Part shown: positions 11,211-22,527 of the stretch, piece by piece
Layout of the letters: the number at the start of each line of letters is the position of its first letter
Numbering within the stretch: position 1 is the stretch's first letter
NCBI GenBank assembly: GCA_902806565.1
Contig: CADCXA010000018.1
Span: forward strand, 179,708 to 243,707
Source of the DNA: Hypoxylon rubiginosum
Lineage: Eukaryota; Ascomycota; Sordariomycetes; Xylariales; Hypoxylaceae
DNA: 64,000 nucleotides
Reading direction: 5' to 3'
The notes under the pieces: generated by a model
Seen by the model: the letters and a program-made list of their open reading frames with translations, nothing else
Database searches by the model: none
Told to the model about the DNA's origin: nothing
Program-made: the position numbers and the translations under genes

Positions 11211-12990
11211 ATGGCAAGCAATCGCGAGCTATACTCGATGATGAGTAACATGGGCTTCTCTGGCGGCGTCACTCAACCAGCCAGAGACAGAGTCACCGAA
11301 CTGAGAGTTGGGGACCGCCTCGCCAAGGGATTCGAGTTCTGTCCCTACAAGCTCATTCGAAAGTATCCATTCTTGCAAGGCAAAAAAAGTAACCAGGATG
11401 TAGGTATCCTCAGCTACATCTAGGTTCGCGATGATATTTACTGATTGGATTTCAGCTGCAAGAATGCATGAAGACTACTATCTTCGACGATCGCACCTGG
11501 ACTTTGTAAGTTGGCCCATTCTTATTTTGAGGCGAGACACTCGATATTGGTATTGGAGATTCGAGTAGCCGTTTCTATCCGCGTTAACCATCACTCCAGC
11601 TTCTACCTGCTTGACCCAGGTCCGAATCACAGAGAGCCCCTCTTGTTGGTCCCCAGTAGCCAATTCGAAGAGTACCTCAGCTATGTAAGCTTGTACATGA
11701 GGATGCGCGTCTCTATTCCAGGCGGCCAGGAGCGTGAACAGTTCTTCATCACCTTTGGCGAGATGGACACGCCTGTTCCTCGATTCATAGGTCACGCGAA
11801 TAGTCACAACGCTGTCGACTCCCTCAGATCACAGATCCCCAAACTTCCTAAGGACGACCTAACCCGTATGGGGACTGTCGCTTTGGCGCAGTACAATATT
11901 AAGATGGATGCCATCTACGCCACTGTCAAGTCGGAAAAAAGGAAGAAGGACCCGGAAGCAGCCCGGTTGAGGAGATTCCAGCGTCATAAGGGATACGGGC
12001 GTATGATGAAGCGCACCCAGAGATATCTCGGGTTACGAAGCCCCGTCATTGAGCAAGCTAATTCTCGTCAGTGTTCCTGTTCTGCGAGTAATCAATTTCA
12101 ATGGTGCTAACTCTATGTCAAGGAATCCCCGGTATGGAGTGGAACGGTAATATGCCGGCACCCTTCAGAACAGATGATTCTGTTCGGTTCGTCTGCGTTG
12201 ACGTTGAGGCATGGGAACGAGCCACGCACATTGTCACGGAGGTCGGGCTGGCAATTCTCGATACGCGAGACATCAGGGGCGTTCCGCCTGGTGGAGTTGG
12301 CTATGGTTATAACTGGTTTCCGTTGGTGAAATCCTATCACTTCAGAATTCGGGAGCATATAGACAAAGTCAACCATCAGTTCGTTGCTGGATGTCCCGAA
12401 TCGTTTCACTTTGGGTTCGACCTCTTATCCAAACTCAAGAACCGAGCTTACATTTTGTGTGTAGTCAGTCCTATATCGTCTCTTCCCGAGACATCAGCGG
12501 AATACTCAGTACGATCATCGAAGACAAGGAATCCGAGGACAAGCGGCCGATCGTCATGGTTGGGCATGACATTGGCCAAGACTTGAGGTATATGACGAAG
12601 GTCGGCTATAATATCTGGAGGGTGCCGCACTTTTCGGACGAGGTAGACACGCAGTCGTTGTTCCAAGTCTACAAGAAATCGCGAGACGGCCGTGGTCTTC
12701 GAACTCTCTGCCAGGACCTAGGCATCCCAGGCCATGATTTCCACAACGCGGGTAACGATGCCACATACACGCTGCGTGCGATGATTGCTATGGCGGTTAA
12801 TTCTGCAAGCCAGTCCTTTGTACGACGGAATGATCTTCAACACAGTGGCTCGGAGTAAGTGCACACTACCTATTTGCTAACCTATTATGCGGTTGCTGAC
12901 TACTCATCCGTCATATGTAGCCCCGGCGAATGGAGCGACGGACCAATGGACGACGGAGGCTTGCCTGGGAAATCAGCCGAGCCTATTTGA
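11211..12990 (+). CDS. DEDDh exonuclease-fold protein (Gfd2/YDR514C-like), 6 exons, 485 aa
   Basis: The exons are 11211-11399, 11456-11505, 11600-12066, 12123-12414, 12465-12854 and 12921-12990 (1458 nt, in frame). The C-terminal half has the RNase-H-like DEDDh pattern. Exo I is FVCVDVEAWE (D262, E264), exo II is VGHDIGQDLRYM (D372) and exo III is HNAGNDATYTL (H426, D431). All four acidic residues and the histidine are present, so catalysis is possible. This arrangement matches the Gfd2/YDR514C C-terminal domain family of fungal proteins, whose yeast member Gfd2 is linked to mRNA export. The N-terminal half (to about residue 235) is not a domain I recognise; it holds a basic helix (KSEKRKKDPEAARLRRFQRH). 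The last short exon is the least certain; reading through would stop at 12858. Confidence 0.8.
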
Positions 12991-13578
12991 AGTCTACCTA
13001 ATCATCGCGCAGGTGGTCAAACGAACTCAGGGCCGCATTGGTGGTTGGAGGTTCCCCGAACGCCACTTATGCTGATAATATTGAGTATATCGTGCCATCG
13101 GCGTTGCTCAATTCTTCCCAAATATCACCTCTCTGCGGATTTCTATCTCCCACGACTCCCTTGGAGCTTGATGAAACGGTTCTAGATATCCGTATATCAC
13201 CACGCTCCGAGCTATGATTGTATTTAGGTTTTCATGCTGTCGACTGCTGCGCTGGCTTTGCTCGTGGCCCCGCGAGATGCGGTTGCAACAAACAATTTCG
13301 TTCTTTTCTTTTCTGTACATGGAGGTCCTACGACGAACTACTCCTCGTTTATTTCCCGAAGTCTTTATAATAATACCCGTTGATGATTGAGTCGAGAAGA
13401 GACTTGACCCTCAGATAAGGGCTGCACTTGTATTACAGGCAGAATACACAATACGACGTGGCCCAAATGCTATGCCTTCCTGAACCGTGCCCCCAAACGC
13501 CATCGCTCCGTACATGCTGCGGTAATATACATTGCCGATTAAGGCGTAGATGTTGTTGTCTCGAAATACAGCCGGATG
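12991..13578. other. Convergent intergenic region between the DEDDh gene and pam18
   Basis: This contains the 3' flanks of the two convergent genes. I see no supported coding sequence; short frames here overlap in several phases without splice support. Confidence 0.5.
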
Positions 13579-14016
13579 TTAGGAATTCTTCTCCAAGAAC
13601 TCCTTTGCTTCGTTTACTTTGGTAGCTAAATACGGACTTCCGCCTCGATCAGGGTGGTTTAGAAGCATGAGATTTCGGTGCGCTTTTCGGATCTTGTCCT
13701 TCGTGACGGCTCGTTCACTAGATCATGTCGTTTTAGCACAAGTCGTCCTCGCTACAGGAGATGTGGGGGGCCCGTACTTTAGAGACAGGATCAGAGAAGC
13801 CTCCTTCTTGGTCATCTTCGGCTCGAAACCGCCCTTGTAGAAGGCCTTGCCCAGCGCTCCGACGCCTCCGCGGGATCGCCGAAATGCGACAAGTCCTGCG
13901 CGGCCCTGTTGTACCACCGGCGTTAGGTTGTTTGGCGTGGAAGTACGGGAAGAATATCAACATACCAGAAAGGCGGCGACCGCTACGCCGGTTCCGATAG
14001 CAAGTGCTGAGGCCAT
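13579..14016 (-). CDS. pam18: Pam18/TIM14, J-protein of the mitochondrial import motor, 3 exons, 105 aa
   Basis: Pam18 stimulates mtHsp70 at the TIM23 channel on the matrix side of the inner membrane. The exons are 14016-13966, 13905-13778 and 13717-13579 (318 nt, in frame). Residues 1-20 form a short hydrophobic segment ([17 protein letters not shown]), followed by a basic linker and the family motif [20 protein letters not shown]. The J domain carries the HPD tripeptide at 81-83 within [20 protein letters not shown] and ends [10 protein letters not shown], all typical of TIM14. The length is close to that of fungal homologues. The gene is divergent from rlp24, 288 bp away. Confidence 0.95.
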
Positions 14017-14304
14017 ATTGCAGAATTGTCGTTGTGGTCGAGCTTGAAAATCGAAGTTGAAGGTTCGCCGAGCCGATTTCTTTTTCGAAGTGCACGGACC
14101 TCATTGGTTGACCTCATGGACAGGGTTCATCGATAGAGCCGGATAAAGAATAATCCGCGCCTATCAAGATGATAAGGCCATTGGACCCACCAAAACTTTT
14201 GGTTTATTGAAGTTTTTGGAGGGGCGGTATGAATTATCACCATCCATCTATCCACGAACATCACTTGCACAGTTACTTGAGCCAAAGTCTCATCTGTCGC
14301 CAAG
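14017..14304. promoter_or_regulatory. Bidirectional promoter region, pam18 / rlp24
   Basis: The 288 bp separate the start codons of two divergent housekeeping genes (mitochondrial import and ribosome assembly). No coding sequence is supported; both promoters must lie in this short spacer or overlap the genes. Confidence 0.6.
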
Positions 14305-15194
14305 ATGAGGTAAGTTTTGATGCCAGATCTTTATGTTGTTCATTCTTTCTGCGTTGGAGTCATGTCAGAGTTCCTGGACAATACTTCATCGTCGGATCTC
14401 CCACCGAATCTCTTGCTGTGAACGAGTCGAGAACCCTTTATATACGGCATAAAAAGGGAAACGTTTCGCTGACCATTCTATCTGAACAGGATCGAGACAT
14501 GCTATTTCTGCAGTAGACCGGCGTACCCCGGCAAGGGCATCGTAAGCCACCTCTCGCTTCCTCCCTGCTCCATATCCTCTTTTCCCAATCCTCGAGACCT
14601 AACCACTTACCTTCTTCCTCTTCTTCCCAGATGTTCTGCCGCAACGACGCCAAGCAGTTCCGCTTCTGCCGGTCCAAGTGCCACAAGAACTTCAAGATGA
14701 AGCGGAACCCGCGCAAGCTCAAGTGGACGAAAGCCTTCCGGAAGGCGGCGGGCAAGGAGATGACGGTGGACTCGACGCTGCAGTTCGCGGCGCGCCGCAA
14801 CGCGCCCGTGCGCTACAGCCGCGACCTCGTGGCCCAGACGCTGCGGGCCATGGACCGCGTCACCGAGATCCGCGCCAAGCGCGAGCGCGTCTTCGCCAAG
14901 CGGCGGCTCGCGGGCAAGCGAGCCCAGGAGCTCGCCCGCGACCGCCGCCTCGTCGGGTCCCACGGCCACCTGCTACCCCGCCTGCGCGGCTCCGAGAAGA
15001 GGCGCCTCGCGCTGGAACAGGGGCTCGACGCCGAGCAGATCGAGGAGCTGGAGCGGCAGGCGAACGTGGCCGCGGAGAAGGGCAGCACGGTGTTCGGCAA
15101 AGAGAAGATCCGGCAGCGGGTTCGCGTCGATGGCGGTGTCGAAATCATTGGCGAGGGAGAGGACGAGACGGGTATGGATGTCGACTCGGAATAA
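14305..15194 (+). CDS. rlp24: RLP24, pre-60S ribosome assembly factor (L24e-like), 3 exons, 206 aa
   Basis: RLP24 holds the eL24 site on pre-60S particles and is released by the AAA ATPase Drg1/Afg2. The exons are 14305-14309, 14490-14541 and 14631-15194 (621 nt, in frame). The first coding exon is only ATGAG. The protein starts [19 protein letters not shown] and continues [13 protein letters not shown]: the L24e zinc ribbon has C6, C9, C32 and C36. [20 protein letters not shown] follows. The extension beyond the ribosomal L24 length (residues about 70-206, rich in Arg, Ala and Glu) identifies RLP24 rather than eL24. The third exon is markedly GC-rich, so opposite-strand frames stay open by chance. 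Confidence 0.95.
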
Positions 15195-15861
15195 AGGGGA
15201 AAGTGAGAGTGGGGGGATATACCTCGTGTTACGTGGGACGACGAAAAGAAGAGCCTTACACAGGTTGGGAAGCGGAGCAAAAGAGAGAAAGAAAAAAGTA
15301 CCAGAGTATGGCGTTTCTGTGCATCATCATCTTATTCTCTTCTGCATGCCACGGCGTTGGGTGGATGGATGAACTTTTAGGAATCTGAATCGTATTTGCG
15401 ACACGACTATGCTTCTTCGTGGCCTCTTTAGACTTTGCTTGGGTGCTATGAAGAGTAGAGTAGATGCGTCTGTAGCTTCTTCGCTGCCTAGATACACTCA
15501 TCTGATCGATGCTCTTATATTGGTCATCCCATTCCCACTCCTTTTTCTTCTCTGGCGTCTCTCGTTTGCCTTGACACGTATTATGAAGTACAATTATTTA
15601 CAGAACAAGTCTCGTCCTAGTTCTTAAGGGGTATATGCTGGTAAATTCCAAACGAGCACGGCTCTGCTGCTAGTCACCATCCCGTCGTCCATTTCTTCGC
15701 GCAAAGCGCCGTTGTTCCTTGAGGGGGTATCATATATTCCTAACCTCGAGTCGCCGTTCGTACGGCGGCCAAACATAATCACGACGCTCATTGCGCGCCT
15801 TCTCCAAAATGTGATATCCGTGCTTCTATCAGCAGCAGTAGCAGCAGACCAGACCAGACCC
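15195..15861. other. Convergent intergenic region
   Basis: This holds the 3' flanks of rlp24 and of the RGGAGN-repeat gene. No gene is supported. Confidence 0.5.
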
Positions 15862-16503
15862 TTACGACGTAGGCGACAAGTCCGGCTTCCTCCCCCGCCC
15901 CGGCCCGTGCATGTAGTGGATCCTGGGCGGCTGCGGCAGCGAGTCCCGTATGTCCTGCAGTATGTGCGCGTCCAGCGCCTCCCGCCGCTTGCGCTCCTGC
16001 TCCGGGTCGTACACTGCCCCTCCACCTCCCCCGTCCTCTCCTTCTCCGGGCACCGTCGTCCAGTTCCCGGCGCCGCCCCGGCCGGACAGGCCGCTGCGGG
16101 CTACTGTTGCTGGCGCCGGTGTGGCGGTCGAGGAGGGGGATGCGGGCGGAGAAGACGGGGACGATGCGGCGGCGGTCACCGGGTCTACGAAGTTGCCCGC
16201 GCCGCCGCGGCCGGTGCGCGCGTACGCGCCATTATTGCTATCGCTAGTCGTGGTTGTCGTGTGTTGCGACGGAGGGTCTGCCGGGTCGGTGGGTATTTCG
16301 TCGGCGGGCGGTTGTTGGTGTTGCTTCTGGGCTTCTAGGTCCTGTTCGCCTTTTAGTTTAGTACCGCCGCCTTAGATCTGCCTGCGTGCCTAATCTATAC
16401 GAACCTTGGAGGAGTCGGCGGCTTTGGTCGCCTCCTCGACGTCCTTCTGCGAGTAGAAGTTGCCAGCGCCGCCGCGCCCGGTCCGGCGGTACACGTCCGC
16501 CAT
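15862..16503 (-). CDS. RGGAGN-repeat protein (DUF3602-type), 2 exons, 192 aa
   Basis: The exons are 16503-16405 and 16341-15862 (579 nt, in frame). The protein begins MADVYRRTGRGGAGNFYSQK and has three copies of the R-G-G-A-G-N signature (residues about 10-15, in the middle after GAYARTG, and after SGLSG), separated by low-complexity Ser/Pro/Thr/Ala stretches. This arrangement is the DUF3602 family of fungal proteins, whose function is not known. The C-terminus is charged (PEQERKRREALDAHILQDIR). There are no membrane segments. The last codon precedes a GTAAGG, so a further small exon is possible. The GC-rich coding strand leaves long chance frames on the other strand. Confidence 0.85.
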
Positions 16504-19345
16504 TGCGTCGGAACCTGTTGGTACCTAGGTATGTATGTACCTAGCTACCTAGCTACCTCATATACGAAGTGCGTATTTGCACAGCTAGTGGCAACTCTTT
16601 GCCTGTACCTGTTTAATCGTACGATTGCGTCGGTCCTCGTTTCGAGAAATGAGCTGCAGGAAGTGCCGTCTCGTCGGGTTCGACTCATCAATCAAAAAAA
16701 TTATGTGCCCCTCCCGGGTAAAGAAGAAGAAGAAGCAGAAGGGGGCGGCAAAAGCTGGTAATTAGCTGCTTTAGACGCCGGCTCGCAAGCTACTAATTAA
16801 AATCTGGCCGCGCGCGTAAAAGTGCCGTGGGGGTTTGATAGGCAATTGTAGATGATTAGGGCGCTTGGTGTAAAGATACAATCTGGCAAATACGACAGAG
16901 GGGCCAGTCTAGCAGTAGAGCGAATTCACGATACAAAAAAACTTGCGTAACGTGGAAGATCGTCCTAAGATGCGGGATGTATGTACCGTAGATGCGGTTG
17001 CCTGCTTTGTGGTAACTACGCCGTACGACCTACCAATCCAAATTCTCGGCGACGACGTCATCGAGGGGCATTGCAGTCTATTCCCGATGACCCCTTTTTT
17101 TATAGTAGACACCACTACAAAAAGAACAACATGTCAAATCCGAATCTGTACTCTCGGGTTTCAAGAGAGCAACACAAAAGACGTAGTTGTAACAGAATAG
17201 GCAGCATGTTACAGCTGGCAATTATTCCTACTATGTAGAGACTATTGCTGGTAGATCGTTGTCGTTTATATGTGGCTGAATCACTTTTGCGGATAGGCTG
17301 CGTAAACTATTTAGATACCTAGGTATGCAGTGGATAATTCTTTCAGCAATACGAAGTAAAATACCTATGGAATGTGAAATATGTCATTTATAGAAGCTAG
17401 TGTTCGTGTCAGTACTCGATAATGACATGTCGAGTTGGCACGATGCAGGGGCAGCTTTCGGTATGCGCATAAGGGCACCGCCGTGAAACCCCTTGGGCCC
17501 ATCCGAGCGCGGGCCTTGGATTCAGGTACCAAACCAAGTTTTGTTTTATTTTCCATGGGCTCCGCCGACCCGTCCGAAAATATGCTCGTACCTGCGTCAG
17601 GCAACAAAACAAGGCGGCAGCTAAAATGTAAGAAGTGTGTGTGTATATGTACCCAACTTAAGGAACCCGAGCCCATGCTTTCGGGTTTCTTTTTCCCACC
17701 GCTTATTATTTCGGCTGAGCAAACCTTGGGTGGTCCGCCTGGCGTGGGACGACGTCTTGTCATTACGCGGCACCGCGGCCGACCGAATAACTCGCTCGGC
17801 CATACGGCATCACTTTCTGTTTCTCTTAACTCCGGTGTGTACATAGAATAAAAAGCATCGTGAACAACTCCCGTAGTATAGGCAGGCATCAATGTCAATC
17901 TCCCCCCATGGGATGATGTGCAAGGTGATGTGCAGCTCGGGTAAGGCGGGCGACCTGGGCTGCCTGGCCAGTGTCGATCCTTTGACCCAGCCGTTGGCAA
18001 GCTGGCAAGCTGTTCGAAACGGGGGTTTACGAAGTACATACGGGACACATGAATCCCGTATTGTCCGTGATTGGATAGATCCGGGCCCGTTCTACGCCGC
18101 CCCTGTTTCTCTGTTTTTGTTTCTTGAATCGCAGCCTCCGATAACTTGGAATCGTGAAACGATCCGTGTAAATTTCTTGCTTCGGGCGCTCGTATTCTCT
18201 TACTTACCTAACGCAACGGTGGGAACTCGAATGACAATAACAAGGCACCGGGTGCCCAGAAGATACGGCATGCATCGTGACCCGGCTTGCGAGGCCGCCC
18301 CGTCAGCTGTCTTGTGTCATCCGGATATGGTATAGTAGAATGGAGTTCGTTGTGTCACTTGATTTATCAAGTCTGTGGTCATGTTGCCGCATGGTCACGC
18401 CTTGTTAGACATCTTACTGTAAATGATGTCAGAAAATAGCATGAGCCTCAATATTAGACCTTTTTAGCCAGCCACTCACTAATACGGACAAAGAGGCTAT
18501 ACCGTAGTGTTGCTAACGTTTCACACCGTTTCCTTTTGGCAGCAGAGATATTCGGGCGCTAGGTTAGTAATGCTTAGGTTATAGACCTAAAGGTCGAGAT
18601 TGTAATCTCTCCTATCGAGGAGCTATAATAGAACGGGATATGACAAGTTGATTCGAAATGAATTGAACTGCGCACTGGCTATTCCCGGAGCACTAGTGGC
18701 ATTCTGTATTTCAGGGCCTTGTGCTATGGCTGATCTCCGGACTGAGACTTGGAAATCCTAAATTGAAGGGCGAGTCTAATATGGCGAGCTTAGCCATTCA
18801 ACCGCGTCGGAGGTTCGCGGCCGGTAGATATAGCGATGAAACGAGACTGGCACGGATCGTAGATAGGATCGTGACCGGTCTTGCAAGCGTGTCCCTTGTT
18901 AACATGAAATTGTATCATCTTGATCAGGACAGACGCGAAACTCGGCGTACTGGCTGACTGGCAGATAAATTCCTCGAAGGTGAGAGGAAAAAAGGTATGT
19001 ACAAGCCAATTGAACGAACTGTTGTCTTGGCAGGGAAAATTTCCCGGCTTATCATGGCTCCTTTTCGAGCGTGGCATCTCATTCGCCAATGATGGGGATA
19101 TCGGAGACTATGCAATATTGTTGGGATAGCGAATCATGAGGGCTAGAGCGTATAGCGGCATAATTAACCACGATGCCGGTTCCTCATCCCGTGACCCATT
19201 ACCGTGATACCCTTCCGACAGCTCGTCTGTGGCAAAAAGGGCACAGATAGCACCACTATACTACGATGTAGTATGCAGCTTGGTTTCTACCTAAGAGTGC
19301 TAACCACGAGAAATAGTTAGACTATCGCGGTGGCGACGCTATCGT
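16504..19345. other. Gene-poor region
   Basis: No gene is supported. Palindromic CCTAGG-centred motifs occur near 16521-16557 and 17315-17326. Between about 17.37 and 18.34 kb frames of 138-227 codons are open on both strands at once, which reflects few stop codons by composition rather than a gene; none has a recognisable domain or splice structure. Confidence 0.5.
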
Positions 19346-19709
19346 TCACTTGGGAAGGACGAAGACGAGTCGTAAATTCGGACCGTGATCTCGAAACCCA
19401 CGGGGAATCTCCAAATTGTCAGCAGATAAATATTTCATGAGCCCATTGTGGTCCAGACCACCGAAATCTTCGACCTCGACCACTTGAGTCGAATATCCTT
19501 TTTGGCCAAGTCCTAACCTAACCGCATGGTACTGGCTCAAAAACTAAGCCCTCGCGAGAATTTGACGCCGACTTCTCCCTTGCTTGATACAATGTTGCTT
19601 AATTGCTCAGCAATGTCTCGCTTCGAAAGAGCATATTCGAAACCCGTAGAATAGTTTGGGTAAACTAATGGGAAGCTGGCCTGATAGGATAGATGCTCTC
19701 CCACTTGCA
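19346..19709 (-). pseudogene. Protein-like reading frame split by a frameshift
   Basis: On the minus strand a frame from ATG 19709 (MQVGEHLSYQASFPLVYPNY, later YALSKRDIAEQLSNIV and GVKFSRGLSF) ends in a TGA at about 19536. A second frame continues directly from the same place (LSQYHAVRLGLGQKGYSTQV ... NLRLVFVLPK) to the stop at 19346. The switch is at a run of five T (coding strand), where one base fewer or more would join the two. Both halves are protein-like and the neighbouring DNA is not. I do not recognise the family. It may be a decayed gene, a sequencing slip, or two exons: GCTTAG just before the T run could serve as an acceptor. A possible earlier exon (ATG 20266, MSTAAQLQHSGTVSSSVLPT) lies upstream but I cannot link it. 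Confidence 0.35.
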
Positions 19710-20769
19710 TGAGGCACCGTAGTGGATGGATGGGGGGTGGCTTTTGTCTCGATGCCCTAATCTGGATACGTGTATGTAGTAGTGTGGCCGTGACCGTCCA
19801 ATGAAAACGACTTAGCAGGATGGAGACGAATGAGGCGTGAGCATAGTGAGACCTCTACCACCTGCCGGTGTGCGAATTCGAAAAGCTCATGCGAGAAAGT
19901 AGAAAGTACCTGCATCCGGAAATGTCAAGTGGCCTGCTGATCCCCTCGTGGAATTTTTGGAGTCAACCGTATTCATCCCAGCCAGCCAACGTACAGTATA
20001 ATTCACAATGGATTAAGGTCCGGTGTTACCAGGCAGAACCAGGGGAGAGCCAAGTTTGTGACCACGATAAACTGGGTGGGTGTGTTTCTTCCTTTCTCCC
20101 TTTTATGAATCGGCATTGAGTGATCCTCCTGAGGTAGTGAAACCATGGCAATTCCGTTCAAGATGACATATTTGCCAGTAGATACGATAGGAGGAAGATA
20201 TTCATCAGTCGGGAGAACCGATGATGAGACGGTGCCGCTATGCTGCAGTTGTGCTGCGGTTGACATTTGAAATTACAGTGTTTCGACCGTAGATACTATG
20301 CCTTTTGTGTACGTAAGCTAAATACATAGTATATCCATGGGTATACCCCACTTGTTCTTATCCAGTCTAACCCCTCCCCCCCAAACTTCAATAATTTCTC
20401 CAAGCTCAAGCTTAAGCTTCTGTTGATCCTTCCCTATCCCATTGTGCATTTATTCATTCTTCTTCTTTTTCTCTGTTGTATGAGACACATGGCGCTCATA
20501 AAGTCTGCTTCTGCTTGTCATTCATGTGCGATCGGGCTTGTTGATACATAAGGTAAGCGAAAAGGATTCCCTGAAACCAAGTAGGAAGAGACGAAATACC
20601 GTGGGCACGGTTAACCGTTCGTAGTAGATATTCTTAGCAACTCAGAGCTCAGTGCTAAGAAGGGTCAGGGGTGAACCCTACCCGCCCAGGTGACGCGCTT
20701 ACGATCGTAGTGTTGATCCGCGCAGTCCGGGGTCGAAATCGATAGTCCCTGATCAATTTATAGACCCGG

Positions 20770-20797
20770 CCCGGTCACAAGCTTGTTACTGACCGGG
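20770..20797. other. Perfect 8-bp-stem GC-rich inverted repeat
   Basis: CCCGGTCA (20770-20777) and TGACCGGG (20790-20797) are exact reverse complements around a 12-base loop that contains CAAGCTTG. It lies in gene-poor DNA; it may be a remnant of a small mobile element or an RNA hairpin. Confidence 0.6.
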
Positions 20798-22487
20798 AGG
20801 GGCCAAGCCCGAACTGTTTTCAGATGGGAGATGCGCGTTGGGGCGGAATATGCCATTAAGCAACACATGTTCGTATCGTTGAAAGTTATTACATAGTACA
20901 TAGTAGAACGAAGTCAAAGAATTGAACGCCATCTTCCTTATGTGTTAGGTTCAAGCGAGACAGTCCACGATACAGAATATCGTGGCGTACCTAGGCATAA
21001 GAAGGTAACGTATTACATAAAACTACTGTCTGTATATCTGTATTAAGCGCTACAATTTATGTAATTCGCTGTGCCGTTATGGTCAAGCAGTCAAGGTAAC
21101 AATCTTGTCTATTTGGCCACCCCCTTGCCCAGGTCTTCTCCTCTTTTAATACGACTACACCCTCTCTAAGCCAACCCTGTGCGACCCACGAGGAGTCGTT
21201 CCAACATTGTTATTATCTAATTCGCGGACGGACGAATGATACGAATGATACAAGTGCTGAATGTCGTTAGATAGGTATCGTATGCAAAAGATGCGAGCGC
21301 TTCCTTCATAGACATATTCGCGAATAACGTCCAAGATATGCCACGTTATACTATTGCCACTTGTCAATTAAGATACGCACGTCGAACTATTGCTTGTCCA
21401 TGTGTGATAGGCAATTTTCTGCACACGGAATTCCGTATCGCGGAAAATACTCTGTATGAACAACACCTACGAAGCTATAGGTTTACGAAACAGGTAGCTC
21501 ATCCTATTCGACGTGTACTCCGATGGAAGTTCGAACCTGCGCAGCATTTGTCCGGCTCCGCTACCTCTACCACGCAAGACGGGGGGGAAGCTTGACAAAG
21601 GTCCATCCAAGCTATACACGTGCGAAGAGGAATGTAAGCAGTTGAGCCTACTTTACTACCTGCCTCAAGTTTCTCCTTCTCCTTCACATTACAGATTCAT
21701 AATTTATGGATTAGAGACGGGGAGAGTAGATCTGTTGAAAGTGGGTTATCTCTTAGGATCGACCTCCTTTTTTTCTAATTCTTCTCTTTATTCACATGCT
21801 GTTTCACTGCTCCAAACCACAATTAGATGTTACACGTCTGAATAGTTTCAACTTTATGCTATGGGAAATCCATGAGGAAAAAAATAAAAACATCTGATTC
21901 AGTATATATGCACGACAACTCATTCATTCATAAGAGGCATCCTATCCGGCTTCGCCAAGCAATGTTTGCTTGAACTCTTTCCTAAAATATTAGGAGTTTC
22001 TATTATCAGAATGCGCTGTACTATCGATGCGTACTATGTAATGTAGATACAAACTTGACTTACGGTACAGATGTGTCTTAACCAGCTTAATGTCTTCTCC
22101 CCGGCTGCCTGGTTCGTACTCAATATTGGCTAGCCCTGGATGGAAGATTCTTAAGCAAGTTTCTACTTGTTTATATATTTATGCTGCCTCTATTACTCCA
22201 AGTATGAAGTTGTGCCTGGATGCGTAGATACCTACATGGTACCTACATATGTATACATGTACGTATGGACAGGCCTGACCCGGACTTGAAGCCTATCCAC
22301 ATCAAGATTCCACACATGCCCCCAGCAGACTCAGGAGCTCAGGAGGTATGTTGTATTATACGGTACGATATGCTGGGCAGGTACTTAATTATGTAAAATA
22401 CAAAGACTGCTGCACTTGACATGCAGCGCGTGCGTATCTTTCAATGCGCTTTTGTGGATTCTACATAGCACTCAGAATAATTAGGAC

Positions 22488-22527
22488 GGGGGATTTGAAG
22501 GGGGGGATGAAATGGGGGAAAGGGGGG
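22488..22527 (+). other. Canonical G-quadruplex motif
   Basis: Four G runs of 5, 7, 5 and 6 bases (22488-22492, 22500-22506, 22514-22518, 22522-22527) are separated by loops of 7, 7 and 3 bases, which fits the standard intramolecular G4 pattern. It is followed by a purine-rich stretch. Confidence 0.8.

Noticed and set aside
14607..15388. Long frames overlapping rlp24 exon 3 on other phases and the opposite strand
   Set aside because: They are shadows of a very GC-rich true exon and give Arg/Ala/Pro-rich nonsense.
17365..18335. Long frames of 227 (minus), 138 and 147 (plus) codons
   Set aside because: Frames are open on both strands in the same place, with low-complexity mixed composition, no recognised domain and no splice-linked partners; they fit a local lack of stop codons.
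18565..18630. tRNA-like stretch with GGTCGAGATTG
   Set aside because: The B-box consensus is not met and no cloverleaf with a proper anticodon arm could be drawn.
20690..20760. Possible tRNA B-box (GGGTCGAAATCG)
   Set aside because: No matching A-box or acceptor stem at the right distance.
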